Shown here piece by piece: positions 36,484 through 46,939 of a stretch of DNA of 64,000 bases. The notes beneath the pieces are model-generated. The model saw only the letters and a program-made list of their open reading frames with translations. It had not been told where the DNA came from and did not search any database. Every line of letters begins with the position of its first letter. The first letter of the stretch is position 1. The position numbers and the translations under genes were made by a program. Source of the stretch: Mesorhizobium huakuii (GTDB lineage Bacteria > Pseudomonadota > Alphaproteobacteria > Rhizobiales > Rhizobiaceae); contig NZ_CP050299.1 in assembly GCF_014189455.1 (NCBI RefSeq), positions 434,001 through 498,000 of the forward strand. The letters are read 5' to 3'.

Positions 36484-37600
36484 CTAAGCGTGGTGAGCTG
36501 GTTGCACTTCCTGACCGATAGCCCACAGGAAGGCCCCTATTTCTCTAGCGATCGCGGTGATCGCGATGGCCTTGTGCTTCCCCGCGAGGATCATTTTTCG
36601 ATAGCGAGAGCAGAGGCGGAGCTGACCTTTCCATGCTATTTCGCGAACGGTTCTCGGTAGGCCTTCCAACTGCGCTTGCTTGGTTCGACTTACCCGCGCA
36701 GGGAAGCGGTAAGCCCATGCGCCTTCGATCAGCATGCGACGGGCCCGAGAGTTCCCGGCCTTAGTGATCCCACCACGTTTGACATGTTCACCTGTCGAGC
36801 TCTCTGACGGAACGAGGCCAAGAAAGGCCATCAGCTGGCGGGGGTTTTCGAAGCGGCGGATGTCGCCAATTTCGGCAACAAAGACGACGGCGGCAATCAA
36901 CGACACGCCTCGTAACGCCTGATAGGCTTCGACAACAGGAGCCATCGTCCAGGATTTGACAGTCTCCGAGATCAGATCGGTCAGACGCTTCAAGCGCACC
37001 TCGGCATTCTCGATCGCCTGGCAGTATTCCTTGAGCACGATGAAGTGCGCCGGATGCTCGAACTTCAGAGTCGATATCCACCGCATATGCGCCAGCGACC
37101 AGGATGAGCGGCCGAATAGATGCGGCCATGTCGAAGTAGGAACGACTGAAGCTGCTGACGCGCCCGCTTTTGAGCCTCCTGGGCTGCTTCACGGGCCCGC
37201 ACGAGATCGCGCATAGCCTCATGCCCGCGGTCCGGCACCCAAACCGCTGTCAGCTCACCCGCACGATGTAACCGTGCCAAGCTGACCGCATCGCGCCGGT
37301 TGGTCTTCACTCGATCTCCAGGACGCTTGGGAATTAGTGCCGGTGCCACCACCACACAATCATGGCCCATCTCGGTGAGCTGACGGTAGAGTTCGTAACC
37401 TGTAGGCCCTGCCCGTAACAGAAGTGGAGCTTTGCTCCTCGCTTGGCCAGCTTTTGCACGATGGATGACACCGAGGCCGGATCTGAGGGTATGTCCCCGA
37501 AAAATCTTACCTCACCACCCCGCTCGCCATCCGCGACGGCTACAGAAATCTTCAGTTTCGAGACGTCCAGACCGATGAAAAGTCTGCTATGCTGATCCAT
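36484..37600 (-). pseudogene. IS110-family transposase, frameshifted (type 1)
   Basis: Three minus-strand pieces in order: MDQHSRLFIGLDVSKLKISV (first catalytic Asp), then [20 protein letters not shown] (Asp pair region), and last YQALRGVSLIAAVVFVAEIG with KRGGITKAGNSRARRMLIEG (C-terminal IS110 domain with the Ser region). The frame breaks are near 37400 and 37080. Start and end are present, so it is a full-length but inactivated copy. Confidence 0.85.
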
Positions 37601-37756
37601 GGTTCATCCTCGCTAAGCTTGGGGCTCGGCTTCGGCCACTCCGAAGCAACCCCCGATCTCAGCTTACGGCGAGGGTGAGCCGCCTTCACCCCGAGAACAT
37701 ACGGTCTTAGTCGATCGACCTGGCTGATTACATCGCTGTCGCCGGGCGGTGAAAAG

Positions 37757-38791
37757 ATGTCGAAGCATACGGTTCGTAGCGGTGACATCGCTGGACTACG
37801 GGCACGGTTCTCTCAGCTCAAGGACAAGGTGCAGGTCCGCACGGGGCAGGTCGTTCCAATCATCGTGATTCAAGAGGCGGGCCTCGACGGCTTTTGGATC
37901 CACCGCTTGCTGCAGGACGGACGGGTCGAAAGCCACGTCGTGGACCCCGCTTCAATTGCGACGTCGCGCCGACGTCGACGGGCGAAGACTGACAAGATCG
38001 ACGGGGAAGCTCTGGTGCGCGCGTTGCTGGCGTACAAGCGAGGCGAGCCGCGGGTGTGCGCCATGGTTCGAGCACCGACCCCACAAGAGGAGGATCGCCG
38101 CCGAATCTGCCGCGAGCGCAAGACGCTGACAGCGGAGCGGGTCGAGCACGTCAATCGGATCAAGGGGCTGCTCTTCGCCCAAGGCATCTCTGACTATGAG
38201 CCTTTATTGCGCAAAAGACGGGAGCGGCTTGAGGAGCTCAGGACCGGTGATGGTCGTCCGCTGCCTGAGCATTTGAAGGCACAGATTGGACGCGAACTTG
38301 ATCGACTCGAACTCGCGCTTCAGCAGATCAAGTCCGTGGAGACTGAGCGGGATGCTATGCTCAGCCCGTCGGACGAAGGCACGCCAGCGCCGGGAGCAAT
38401 GCTAAAGAATTTGAAGGGGATTGGCCCGGAATTCGCCGGTGTCCTGTGGTCGGAGGGATTGTTCCGAACCTTTTCCAACCGACGGCAGGTTGCCGCTTAT
38501 GCCGGATTGGCGCCGACGCCCTGGCGGAGCGGATCCGTCGCGCACGAACAAGGTGTCTCCAAAGCCGGAAACCCCCGGCTGCGAACGACCATGATCCAGC
38601 TCGCCTGGTTGTGGGTAAGGCATCAGCCCCGTTCGATGCTGACCCTGTGGTTTCAGCAGCGTGTACAGCTCAATGGTGGCCGAGTTCGGAAAGTGCTGAT
38701 CGTTGCCTTGGCGCGAAAGCTGCTGATCGCCTTCTGGAAATATGTGACCGCCGGGGTTGTGCTGGATGGAGCCGAGACAACGGCCGCGTAA
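37757..38791 (+). CDS. IS110-family transposase (type 2), possibly lacking its N-terminus
   Basis: A protein of 344 residues with the IS110 middle (SRRRRRAKTDKIDGEALVRA) and the C-terminal domain (LKNLKGIGPEFAGVLWSEGL, AAYAGLAPTPW, GVSKAGNPRLRTTMIQLAWL). The usual opening with the first catalytic Asp (GIDVSK-type) is not seen before HTVRSGDIAGLRARFSQL, so either the N-terminus is lost or this lineage is divergent. It is divergent from the IS110 copy just upstream on the other strand. Confidence 0.8.
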   Translation: MSKHTVRSGDIAGLRARFSQLKDKVQVRTGQVVPIIVIQEAGLDGFWIHRLLQDGRVESHVVDPASIATSRRRRRAKTDKIDGEALVRALLAYKRGEPRVCAMVRAPTPQEEDRRRICRERKTLTAERVEHVNRIKGLLFAQGISDYEPLLRKRRERLEELRTGDGRPLPEHLKAQIGRELDRLELALQQIKSVETERDAMLSPSDEGTPAPGAMLKNLKGIGPEFAGVLWSEGLFRTFSNRRQVAAYAGLAPTPWRSGSVAHEQGVSKAGNPRLRTTMIQLAWLWVRHQPRSMLTLWFQQRVQLNGGRVRKVLIVALARKLLIAFWKYVTAGVVLDGAETTAA

Positions 38792-39093
38792 AAACAAACG
38801 CTTCCCCCTTTCAATCATCCGGGGCCTGATCAGCTCCGGCGGATCCAGGTGAGCGGACCGAGATTTGGCCTGGCTTAAAAAGCCGAAAAAGGGAATGGTT
38901 CCGCCCTCCTGAGCCTTCGCCCGACGCAAGCGGGATATTGGTGCGGCCGATGTTAGCGGCGACCGGATGTGAGTTTGAAGCGGCATCGGAAACGGGCCGG
39001 GTCATGCAAACGGCTCAGACCTTGGATACCGAGCAACGAGCGGAGATTTACCATCGAATCCTGATCCGAACCTCTTGACCCGCAAATCCCCAT

Positions 39094-39642
39094 GTGAGCC
39101 AGATCCAGGCGCTCGATCGGACGCAGCCAGGACTTCCTTTTAAGAGAGGCCGCGGCGGCACGATGACCCATGATTACAAGCGCCATGGCACCACGACACT
39201 CTTCGCTGCCCTGAATGTTCTCGACGGCTCCGTCATTGGCCGCAACATGCAGCGTCACCGGCATCAGGAGTTCATCCGCTTCCTCAACGCAATCGAGGCT
39301 CAGTTGCCGAAGGATAAGGCGGTTCACGTCATCCTGGATAACTATGCGACGCACAAACAGCCGAAGGTCCGGGCAATTTTGGCGCGGCACCCACGCTGGA
39401 CGTTTCACTTCGTTCCCACATCGTGTTCCTGGTTGAACGCCGTCGAGGGCTTCTTCGCAAAGCTCACACGGCGACGACTGAAAAATGGTGTCTTTCATTC
39501 CGTCGTTGATCTTCAAGCAGCCATCAACCGCTTTATCAAAGAGCACAACGAAGAGCCAAAGCCGTTCATTTGGAAAGCAGACCCTGACAACATCATCGCA
39601 GCCGTCAGACGTGGGCACCAAGTGTTGGAATCAATGCACTAG
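39094..39642 (+). pseudogene. IS630-family transposase, C-terminal half
   Basis: Begins [20 protein letters not shown] and contains [17 protein letters not shown] (second Asp) and [17 protein letters not shown] (catalytic Glu). The N-terminal half including the first Asp is missing. It is a different IS630 lineage from the fragment at 2204. Confidence 0.85.
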
Positions 39643-39755
39643 CAAACAAGATCGCGCGCATCGCCGATCGTGTCCCAGGGAGTGGTGTAGTGACGGCTTG
39701 GTCGCCGCGCTCTCCGGCATTGGGCCGGGATGATCAGCGTGCCACGGCTGGCAGG

Positions 39756-39867
39756 CTTCTCTGATTGGGGTCGTTGAGGTCAAGCTCCTCCTGATATTTT
39801 TCCGGACCATGTCGCCCCGCGGGTCACTCGCTTCTCTTCGCGGTCGACGTTAGGCCGCCGCATGATG
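39756..39867. repeat. Solo IS110-type element end, inverted copy of 47843-47954
   Basis: About 112 bp that match the reverse complement of 47843-47954 with roughly two differences. The right copy lies just upstream of the IS110-type transposase start at 47765, so this is an orphan end of the same IS type in opposite orientation. Confidence 0.82.
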
Positions 39868-40034
39868 GGGTCAGTAGAGCGAGGCGTCTCAATCTGTTGA
39901 ACGACTTTGGGAGAGTTCGCCCAGGATCGTGCCTGCTAACGAGATCACCTTGCCCATCGTCCCCACGGGAACGATCCGGATCACGCCCTTTCGGGCGGAA
40001 TAAACTCCTCCTTCGTTGGTCCGTTATCCCCATT

Positions 40035-41072
40035 TCATGCCGATACGCGGCCGGGTGCCTTGCCGAAGCGGAATTCTGTTGCATCACTCCACATGCGATG
40101 CAGAATGACAGCGAGCTTGCGGGCAACAGCAACTCGGGCTCGAGCCATACCGCGCCGTTTGGCGACGTTCATGCCCCAGGCTCTGAGGCTCGACCATTTC
40201 TTGCTGAGCACGAGCAGCGAATGGGCTGCCTCATAGAGAGCCGTGCGGGCGAGTTCGTCACCGCATCGGCTGACCTTGCCCTGAATGTCCGTCTCACCAG
40301 ATTGATAGCGTGCCGGGGTCAGACCCAGATGCGCGCCGACATCCCTCGAGCGACGAAAGCGGTCCGGCTGATCAATCGTGGCACGAAAGGCGAGCGCGGT
40401 GATGGGTCCCACACCTGGAACGCTCATCAGCCGCCGACAGACCTCTTCCTGGCGAACGAGACCGAGAACCTGCTTCGTCAGGCGGGCGAACTCTCCCAGC
40501 ATTGTAGCGAGGATCGTCAGCAGTGGCTCGACCAAAGGCATGACAACCGGATCCGTGCCGGCCAACTCGCGCACACGACTGGCGAAGGCGGTTCGCGACG
40601 GCGTGCCCAGCTTGATGCCGGCCTCCCGCAGGATCGCCCGAACCACGTTCTCGATGGTGCGCGTTTCGTTCAGCACCGTGCGGCGGGCGACGAGGAGGGA
40701 TCGCCAGAGACGGCACTGCCGGCTCTTGACATGCACCTGTCGATACCAGCCGGTGCGCATGATCTGCGCCAGCGCGCGGGCGTCATTCCGATCCGTCTTG
40801 TTTGGCATCATCTTCATCGCCGCATTGGCCTGCCGGGTCTCGATGCAAATGGCCGGCAGGCCATCGGCGCACATCCCGTCGTGAAGCCAGGCCGTCAGCG
40901 AACACGCTTCGAGCCCGATGCGCTCCAGCGGCAGATCGACTTTCCGCAACGCTTCGATCAACGCCTGCGGCTCGCTCGCCGCACGCGTCTCCTTCACGAT
41001 CCGCCCGGCCTCGTCGACCACGCAAATCGCGGTCTCTTCCAAAGACACGTCAAGTCCGGCAAAATACTTCAT
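40035..41072 (-). CDS. IS110-family transposase (type 3), complete
   Basis: A protein of 345 residues. The N-terminal DEDD domain is whole: MKYFAGLDVSLEETAICVVD (first Asp), GLEACSLTAWLHDGM (Glu) and MPNKTDRNDARALAQI (Asp pair). The C-terminal domain has MSVPGVGPITALAFRATIDQ and GKVSRCGDELARTALYEAAH. It appears intact and is one of the few potentially active transposases here. Confidence 0.93.
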   Translation of the reverse strand: MKYFAGLDVSLEETAICVVDEAGRIVKETRAASEPQALIEALRKVDLPLERIGLEACSLTAWLHDGMCADGLPAICIETRQANAAMKMMPNKTDRNDARALAQIMRTGWYRQVHVKSRQCRLWRSLLVARRTVLNETRTIENVVRAILREAGIKLGTPSRTAFASRVRELAGTDPVVMPLVEPLLTILATMLGEFARLTKQVLGLVRQEEVCRRLMSVPGVGPITALAFRATIDQPDRFRRSRDVGAHLGLTPARYQSGETDIQGKVSRCGDELARTALYEAAHSLLVLSKKWSSLRAWGMNVAKRRGMARARVAVARKLAVILHRMWSDATEFRFGKAPGRVSA

Positions 41073-41117
41073 GGCTGCTCCTCCTGATGTTTGTGGCGAT
41101 CTACATCGACCACGTTC

Positions 41118-42356
41118 TCACATCTCGACAGGAGCAGCCGCCCTCAATCTGGCTCGGGCGAGACCCCAATCACCCCATCTGATGAGAGGATCATCGCTCA
41201 TTTGGCTGATGGTTTCCAGCGTCATGTAGCGCGCCCGCTGCACGGCCCATTCGTCGTTCTGTTCGAGCAGGAGCGCGCCGACGAGGCGGACGATGGCGTC
41301 ATCGTTGGGGAAGATGCCGACGACCTCGGTGCGCCGCTTGATCTCGCCGTTGAGGCGCTCGATGGGGTTGGTGCTATGCAGCTTGGCACGGTGCTCCCTG
41401 GGGAAGGTCATGTAGGCCAGCACGTCGGGCTCGGCGTCGTCCATGATTGTCGCCAGCTTGGGCACCTTTGGCCGGATCTGGTCGGCGACGGCACGCCATT
41501 GGGTGCTGGCGGCTTCTGGCGTCTCCTGGGCAAACGCGGTGGCGATGAAGGCGGAGACGACGCGGCGCCCGCTCTTGCCGGCATGGGCCAGCACGTTCCT
41601 CATGAAGTGGACCCGGCAGCGCTGCCATGTCGCGCACAGCACCTTGGTGACGGCCGCCTTGATGCCTTCATGGGCATCGGAGACGACGAGCTTGACGCCC
41701 CTGAGGCCGCGGCGGGTCAGCTTGCGCAAAAACTCCGTCCAGATCGGCTCGGCCTCAGACGTGCCGACCTCCATGCCCAGCACCTCGCGCCGGCCGTCCG
41801 CGTTGACGCCGACGGCGATGATGACGGCGACCGAGACGATGCGGCCGCCGCGGCGCACCTTGAGGTAGGTGGCATCGATCCACAGGTATGGCCAGTCGCC
41901 CTCGATGGGTCTTTCAAGGAACGCTTTGACCTTGCCGTCGATCTCTTCGCACAGCCGGCTGACCTGGCTCTTGGAGATGCCGCTCATGCCCATGGCCTTG
42001 ACCAGGTCGTCGACCGAGCGGGTCGAGATACCCTGGACGTAGGCCTCCTGGATGACGGCCGTCAGCGCCTTCTCCGCCATGCGCCGCGGTTCGAGGAAGC
42101 CCGGAAAGTAAGAGCCCTTCCTCAGCTTCGGGATGCGCAGCTCAACGGTGCCGGCGCGCGTCTCCCAGTCGCGCTCGCGATAGCCGTTGCGCTGGGCCGT
42201 GCGCAACGGGTTCTTCTCGCCATAGCCGGCGCCGGTGGCGGCGCCCACCTCCAGCTCCATCAGCCGCTCGGCGGCAAAGCCGATCATCTCGCGCAAGATA
42301 TCGGCGTCGGGGGTCTTCTCCACTAGCGTGCGAAGCTTCATCATGTCGTCGGTCAT
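41118..42356 (-). CDS. IS256-family transposase, complete
   Basis: A protein of 412 residues, a mutator-type DDE transposase: [17 protein letters not shown] (first Asp), [19 protein letters not shown] (second Asp), [15 protein letters not shown] and [20 protein letters not shown] (catalytic Glu). Full length. An internal ATG four codons in is an alternative start. It lies 46 bp from the IS110 gene, head to tail on the same strand. Confidence 0.94.
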   Translation of the reverse strand: MTDDMMKLRTLVEKTPDADILREMIGFAAERLMELEVGAATGAGYGEKNPLRTAQRNGYRERDWETRAGTVELRIPKLRKGSYFPGFLEPRRMAEKALTAVIQEAYVQGISTRSVDDLVKAMGMSGISKSQVSRLCEEIDGKVKAFLERPIEGDWPYLWIDATYLKVRRGGRIVSVAVIIAVGVNADGRREVLGMEVGTSEAEPIWTEFLRKLTRRGLRGVKLVVSDAHEGIKAAVTKVLCATWQRCRVHFMRNVLAHAGKSGRRVVSAFIATAFAQETPEAASTQWRAVADQIRPKVPKLATIMDDAEPDVLAYMTFPREHRAKLHSTNPIERLNGEIKRRTEVVGIFPNDDAIVRLVGALLLEQNDEWAVQRARYMTLETISQMSDDPLIRWGDWGLARARLRAAAPVEM

Positions 42357-42519
42357 CGGTGGTTCCTTCGAATCAGGTTGGTGTTAGCAACCAGACCCTA
42401 CCGGGGAACATCGATGACCACCGCAAAGCCGCTCGCTCGCTACGGCGCTGTTGAGGGCGCGCTCGCGAGCGGCTTCGCTACCGCCGAGCTACACCACGTC
42501 TGGGGACACGACCGCATCG

Positions 42520-43313
42520 CCTGTGGCAGGCAGCGGTGTGCCGGAATAGATGCGGACTGACTCGCTGGATTTCGGCCCGCGTGTATCGAAGGATGCGCCG
42601 TGGCGTCGGACAATCTTGTAGATCCCGAACCTCGTTAGAGGACGAGCCTTCGGAGCGCAGAAGACTGGCTCGCCTGGCGTTGCGCGGCGCTGGGCCAGGA
42701 GTGCCTGGATATGCTTCACTGTCTCATCCCAAAGCGGGCACGTCCGCCACTTGTCACCTTTGCCGTGCAAGTGGACTTTGGCCGGCGGCTTGAGTTCGAG
42801 GTGCTCGATACGAAGATCGGCAACTTCCTGTACCCTAGCGCCCGTGTTGTAGAGGAAGAGCAACAGTGTGTGGTCGCGCAGCGCGAGATGCCCTTGCCGC
42901 GGCAGCGAACGAAACAATGCCGCCACCTCCTCCCGCTCCAGGAAGTGCGTATCGGGAAGTGATGTGCGCTTGACGGGGATTGCCGCGACCTGCTGATAAA
43001 CCGCCAGCATCTCGGGTGCACGCACAGCGAGGTAGGCAAAGAAGGTGTTCAGTGCAGCGCGACGTTGATTGCGAGTTCGTATCGAGTTGCCGCGTTCTTG
43101 TTCCAGGTGCTTCAGGAATGCCAGACTCCGTTCGAACGTCAGGTCGTCAAGGGCCAGTGCAGTAATTCTGCCGCCACGCTGCTCGGAGACGAAGCACAGG
43201 AACAGGCGGATCGTGTCACGATAACTGCGGATCGAACCGAGCCCCAGCCCTTTCTGTACCGGGAGATGATCGGCAAAAAATGACTGGACCAGTGTACCGA
43301 GGGAGAGGGTCAT
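42520..43313 (-). pseudogene. Tyrosine recombinase, third gene of an older trio, 3' truncated
   Basis: From MTLSLGTLVQSFFADHLPVQ through the core-binding domain to LLFLYNTGARVQEVADLRIE (Arg), HLHGKGDKWRTCPL and GASFDTRGPKSSESV. A frame change near 42570 gives PHLFRHTAACH, the H-x-x-R box, after which the gene ends with no Tyr region. Its start overlaps the end of the upstream recombinase fragment, as in trio clusters. Confidence 0.8.
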
Positions 43314-43515
43314 GACCGATCCTCCCCGAGCGTTGCCGCGGCAAAGGCACGGAAGACGGTTGGCGTGTTCGAGAAGCTCCTGTGTCGGCGTCAGATACAC
43401 CGCCGTGGAACTGATGTCGCCGTGCCCCATGAAATTCGAGAGTGCAAGAAGCTTTGTCTGAGGATCCAGGCCGAGCCTGTAGCAGCGCGTGAGTGTGCCA
43501 ACGGCAAACGAGTGC
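43314..43515 (-). pseudogene. Tyrosine recombinase, C-terminal part, cut off by the RIT element
   Basis: The minus strand reads HSFAVGTLTRCYRLGLDPQT, KLLALSNFMGHGDISSTAVY and LTPTQELLEHANR, the end of a recombinase from the middle of its H-x-L-R-H box to the Tyr. A small frame change near 43345 is needed to reach VFRAFAAATLGEDRS and the ATGA overlap with the next gene. The matching front part is at 46940-47110, across the RIT element. Confidence 0.8.
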
Positions 43516-43538
43516 CGCTAATTCCGAGTTCGGAATTA

Positions 43539-43576
43539 GAGACATAACTCCGAGTGCCGGATTATTCCGAGTGACG
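43539..43576. repeat. RIT element left inverted repeat
   Basis: 38 bp, matching the reverse complement of 46902-46939 with one mismatch. Contains ACTCCGAGTGCCGGATTATT, a near-repeat of the motif at 43509-43529 outside the element. Confidence 0.88.
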
Positions 43577-43626
43577 GCCGGGAGGCCAAAGAGTGCGGGC
43601 GATCTGTGGCTGTTGGGTCGGCATAA

Positions 43627-44621
43627 TCAGAGGCTCTTCAGGAATGCAAGGAGATGGTCGTCGGGCTTGTAGCGGCCCAACCGGATGTCGGCCGTGTCGG
43701 TCTTCGCCAGAGCTTGCTCCTTGAGCTTCATGTCGGCCTTAAGATAGATGGCGGTGGTTTCGACCGACTCGTGGCCCAGCCACAGAGCAATGACCGAGCG
43801 GTCGACGCCGTGCTGGAGCAGGTCCATTGCCAGGGTATGCCTCAGGACATGCGGCGTTACGTGCTTGCTGGCCAGCGATGGGCAGTGGCGACGTGCGACG
43901 GCGAGGTGCTTGTTCAGCAGGTATTGAAGTGCGTCGTGACTCAATGACGTGCCGCTTATCGTCGGGAAGGCAGGATCGGCGCTCCGCCCGCGTCGCTCGG
44001 CAAGCCAGGCACGCAGCACCGTGACCGTATCCTTGCGAAGCGGGGTGTTGCGGAGTTTTCGGCCTTTTCCCTGACATTGCACATAGGCGGCCGGGCCAAG
44101 GACAATGTCCTCGCAGCGAAGGCCGACGATTTCGGCAGCACGCAGGCCGGTCTGCACGGCCAGCAACAGAAGCGCCCGGTCACGGCGCCCGATCCAACTG
44201 CCGAGTGGGCGGCGAGCAATGCGGCGACTTCGACGCTGCTGAGGAAGGCGACCGGCCGGCGCACGTAACGCTTGCTCGGAATGGCGAGCACGCGCTGAGC
44301 CAATGCGCTGTGTTCCGGCGCATGCAAGGCCACATAGCGGAAGAAGGAATGGATGGCGGCAAGACGGACATTGCGGCTCCTGGCGCTGTTGTCGCGTTCG
44401 TGTTCGAGATGATCGAGGAAGGCGCCGAGGAACGCGGTGTCGAGATCCGGCAAGGTGACGTGCGAGGCCCCCTTGCGTAGCTGCCGCTGGGCATAGGCCA
44501 GCAGCAGGCAGAAGGTATCGCGGTAGCTCGCCAGCGTATGCGGGCTTGCTTGTCGTTGTCTGATGAGGCGATCGGTGAAGAAGGCCTCAAGAAGAGCGGG
44601 GAACGTTGGGGCGGCGCTCAT
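43627..44621 (-). pseudogene. RIT recombinase 3 (RitC-like), one frameshift
   Basis: The start MSAAPTFPALLEAFFTDRLI overlaps the stop of the upstream recombinase (ATGA at 44618-44621). The frame breaks near 44190: the catalytic-domain start should read DRALLLLAVQTGLRAAEIVG, and it continues in the next frame through GKGRKLRNTPL, VTPHVLRHTLAMDLL (H-x-x-R) and WLGHESVETTAIYLKADM (His, Tyr). All catalytic residues are present if the single base is restored, so the copy is barely inactivated or carries a sequence error. Confidence 0.85.
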
Positions 44622-45556
44622 GGGCGGGATTCCGGCTGAGATTGTTCCGCCCGCAGCAGCGCTTGCTGCAGCAGCTCCGGCGTTGCCGTCAAATACCAAT
44701 AGGTGTCGGTGACGTGGGCATGGCCGAGATAGGTCGCCAACTCGGGCAGGTGGCGTTCGACATCGATGCCGTTGCGATACCAGCGCAGCAATGTTGTCAC
44801 GGCCAGTCGGTGGCGAAGGTCGTGCAGACGCGGCCCATGGGAATCCTTAGAGCCGCGCAAACCGACCTCGCGCGACAGCTTGACGAACGTCCACCGCACG
44901 GCCCATTCGGTTAAACGCGTGCCGCGCTCGGAAAGGAAGAAGCTGGAGCTCAGGGGATTGGGGCATGACCGGTCTCGGCTGGCCGCATAGATTTTGAGGG
45001 CGTGTTGCGTCGAGGGGTGAAGCGGCACGTAGCGCGACTTGCCGAACTTCGTGTCGCGAACCGTCAGCACGCCATCAACGAGATCGGTGTCGCCGCGATC
45101 GAGACGCAGCGGTTCGTTACAGCGCATGCCGGTCGCCGCGTACAAGCCGAAGAGCGTGGCATAGGTCTGCGGGCGAAGGCCGACTGTCGACGGCAAGCGC
45201 TTTGCCGCGTCGATCAGTCGGGTGATCTCTTCGTCGCGGTAAACATAGGGCGACGATGACCGACGATACCGGTGAGGAAGAAGGTCGGGCGGCGGGACGA
45301 CGGTCCGCAGGTCAATGGCGCTGCAATAGCGCGCGAACCGGCGAACCATCGCCAACCGGTTGGCCCACTGGGCGGGCTGTGCCTCTGCCGGCTGCATGGC
45401 CCAGGCCAGGGCAATCTCGGTGGTGATGAAGGTGGCGCCGGAAGATTCGGCAAAGACAACGAAACGCTGCAGCAACCGTCCGGAAAGACGCAGTTTATGG
45501 CCGAGGGCGCGGCGCGCGGCCAGGTACTCTTCGAGCGCCGCTTGCAACGCGCTCAT
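44618..45556 (-). CDS. RIT recombinase 2 (RitB-like)
   Basis: A protein of 312 residues. Core-binding domain from LEEYLAARRALGHKLRLSGR; catalytic Arg in YAATGMRCNEPLRLDRGDTD; RLHDLRHRLAVTTLLRWYRN (H-x-L-R-H) and YLGHAHVTDTYWYL (His and Tyr). The ATG at 45556 overlaps the previous stop (ATGA), as is standard for the trio. Complete. Confidence 0.9.
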   Translation of the reverse strand: MSALQAALEEYLAARRALGHKLRLSGRLLQRFVVFAESSGATFITTEIALAWAMQPAEAQPAQWANRLAMVRRFARYCSAIDLRTVVPPPDLLPHRYRRSSSPYVYRDEEITRLIDAAKRLPSTVGLRPQTYATLFGLYAATGMRCNEPLRLDRGDTDLVDGVLTVRDTKFGKSRYVPLHPSTQHALKIYAASRDRSCPNPLSSSFFLSERGTRLTEWAVRWTFVKLSREVGLRGSKDSHGPRLHDLRHRLAVTTLLRWYRNGIDVERHLPELATYLGHAHVTDTYWYLTATPELLQQALLRAEQSQPESRP

Positions 45557-46776
45557 GACGAGACTCCTGGCCAAGGTAGCGCAATGGCACGCAACGCCGC
45601 GATGTCGACTTTGGCATAGATCTGTCTGGTGTTCGGCTGGCTGTGGCGGAGAAGTTGACCGATTTCAACGAGCGAAGCGCTGCGGCGCAGCAGATCGGTG
45701 GCGAGTGAGTGACGCAACAGGTGCGCACCCTGGAACGCCGGCGTCAGACCGGCGCGCTTGAGCGCACGATGGACGATGCAGCAAATAGTCGAAGGGCTGA
45801 CAAAACTCCGTCTGGGCGCCTTTATGCGAATGAAGACGCGGCGTGTTGAGCAAGCAGGCCGATCCTGCCGCAGATAGTCGACCAAGGCGGCACCGACATC
45901 CGCCGGCAGTGGCAGCCGCGCCAGCCGTTGACCCTTGCCATGCACGACGATCTCGCCGCAATCCCAGTCGAGATCGTCCAGGGTCAAGGCTGAGACTTCG
46001 CCACCCCGTAAGCCGAGGCGCGCGAGCAGCATCAGAACCGCGTAGTCCCTGCGGCCGGCCGGTGTTCTCCTGTCGCAAGACGCAAGGAGCCGTTCGACCT
46101 GTTCGGCAGGCAGCGCCTTCGGCAGGTGTGCCAAGCGCCAGCCGGCGATCCCAGGCACCGCGACAGCGAGATCGGTGGCAAGCAACCCGCGTTGCTGGAG
46201 GAAGCGCAGAAAGGAACGCAGTGCGGTGACCACCAACTTGGCGCGGCCGGGCGAACCGGCCTGGGCTCGCCGCACGATGAACCGATGAACGTCGCCCACT
46301 CGCAGGCGGTCAAAATCCGGATCGTTGCCGCCAAACTGTTCGTCCAGGAACCCACGAACAATCGGCAGATAGTTCGTCAATGTCGATGCCGAGAGACCAC
46401 GCTCCTTGCGCAGGAATTCCCCAAATGCGTCGATCAGCTTACCCTTGGCGCTCGTATCGACCTCTGGCAGCAGGACCGGCACGCCGCCCGTGTCGCGCAG
46501 ATATCGGAGCAACTGCCGAATGGTCCAGGCATCGCCACGCCTCGGGCGCAAACCAAGTTCCGTCAGAAATCGATCTGCGTCCTCTTCCCCGAGCAAGCTC
46601 AGCGGAACATTCTGCCTCTCCACCCAAGCACTGAAACCGGCCAGGAGCTTAATCTTCTGCTGAACAGTCGTTTTGGCGTATCCCTGGCCATCGAGCAAAG
46701 CCTCGAAACCATCCAGGTGGCTAGCCAATCGGCCTATCCAGCGATCTTTGGCTAGCGCCTTATTCAGATCAATCAT
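45553..46776 (-). CDS. RIT recombinase 1 (RitA-like)
   Basis: A protein of 407 residues, the longest of the trio, with an extra N-terminal SAM-like domain (FEALLDGQGYAKTTVQQKIK) before the core-binding domain (GEFLRKERGLSASTLTNYLP). Catalytic motifs: LLARLGLRGGEVSALTLDDL, GAHLLRHSLATDLLRR and LLRHSQPNTRQIYAKVD. The ATG at 46776 follows GGGAGACAG. It appears intact. Confidence 0.92.
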   Translation of the reverse strand: MIDLNKALAKDRWIGRLASHLDGFEALLDGQGYAKTTVQQKIKLLAGFSAWVERQNVPLSLLGEEDADRFLTELGLRPRRGDAWTIRQLLRYLRDTGGVPVLLPEVDTSAKGKLIDAFGEFLRKERGLSASTLTNYLPIVRGFLDEQFGGNDPDFDRLRVGDVHRFIVRRAQAGSPGRAKLVVTALRSFLRFLQQRGLLATDLAVAVPGIAGWRLAHLPKALPAEQVERLLASCDRRTPAGRRDYAVLMLLARLGLRGGEVSALTLDDLDWDCGEIVVHGKGQRLARLPLPADVGAALVDYLRQDRPACSTRRVFIRIKAPRRSFVSPSTICCIVHRALKRAGLTPAFQGAHLLRHSLATDLLRRSASLVEIGQLLRHSQPNTRQIYAKVDIAALRAIALPWPGVSS

Positions 46777-46901
46777 CGTCTGTCTCCCTATAGCGTGGGA
46801 AAGTCCACGCTCAGAAAGAGCAGCCGAATAATGCCGAGCAATCAACGGCCGACGCTGATCCAATTACTTGCAATCATGAGAAAATTACGCCGCGGCGATG
46901 G

Positions 46902-46939
46902 CGTCATTCGGAATAATCCGGCACTCGGAGTTATGTCTC
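46902..46939. repeat. RIT element right inverted repeat
   Basis: Partner of 43539-43576. Its outer end (…GAGACAT on the minus strand) coincides with the Leu-Arg-His codons of the interrupted recombinase gene. Confidence 0.88.

Larger units (their letters stand above)
43539..46939 (-). mobile_element. RIT (recombinase-in-trio) element
   Basis: Three overlapping tyrosine recombinase genes in one direction (46776 to 43627) lie between 38-bp inverted repeats, 43539-43576 and 46902-46939, which differ at one base (GAGACATAACTCCGAGTGCC inward from each end). A further copy of the CGAGTGCCG-ATTCCGAGT motif sits just outside the left end (43509-43529). It is inserted in the catalytic box of another recombinase gene. 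The RIT class is established; the exact ends here are inferred from the repeats. Confidence 0.85.

Noticed and set aside
39897..41087. Long open frame (396 codons) on the plus strand
   Set aside because: It is the shadow of the IS110 transposase on the minus strand, which has all family motifs.
41091..42326. Long open frame (411 codons) on the plus strand
   Set aside because: Shadow of the IS256 transposase on the minus strand. Its composition is biased and has no domain.
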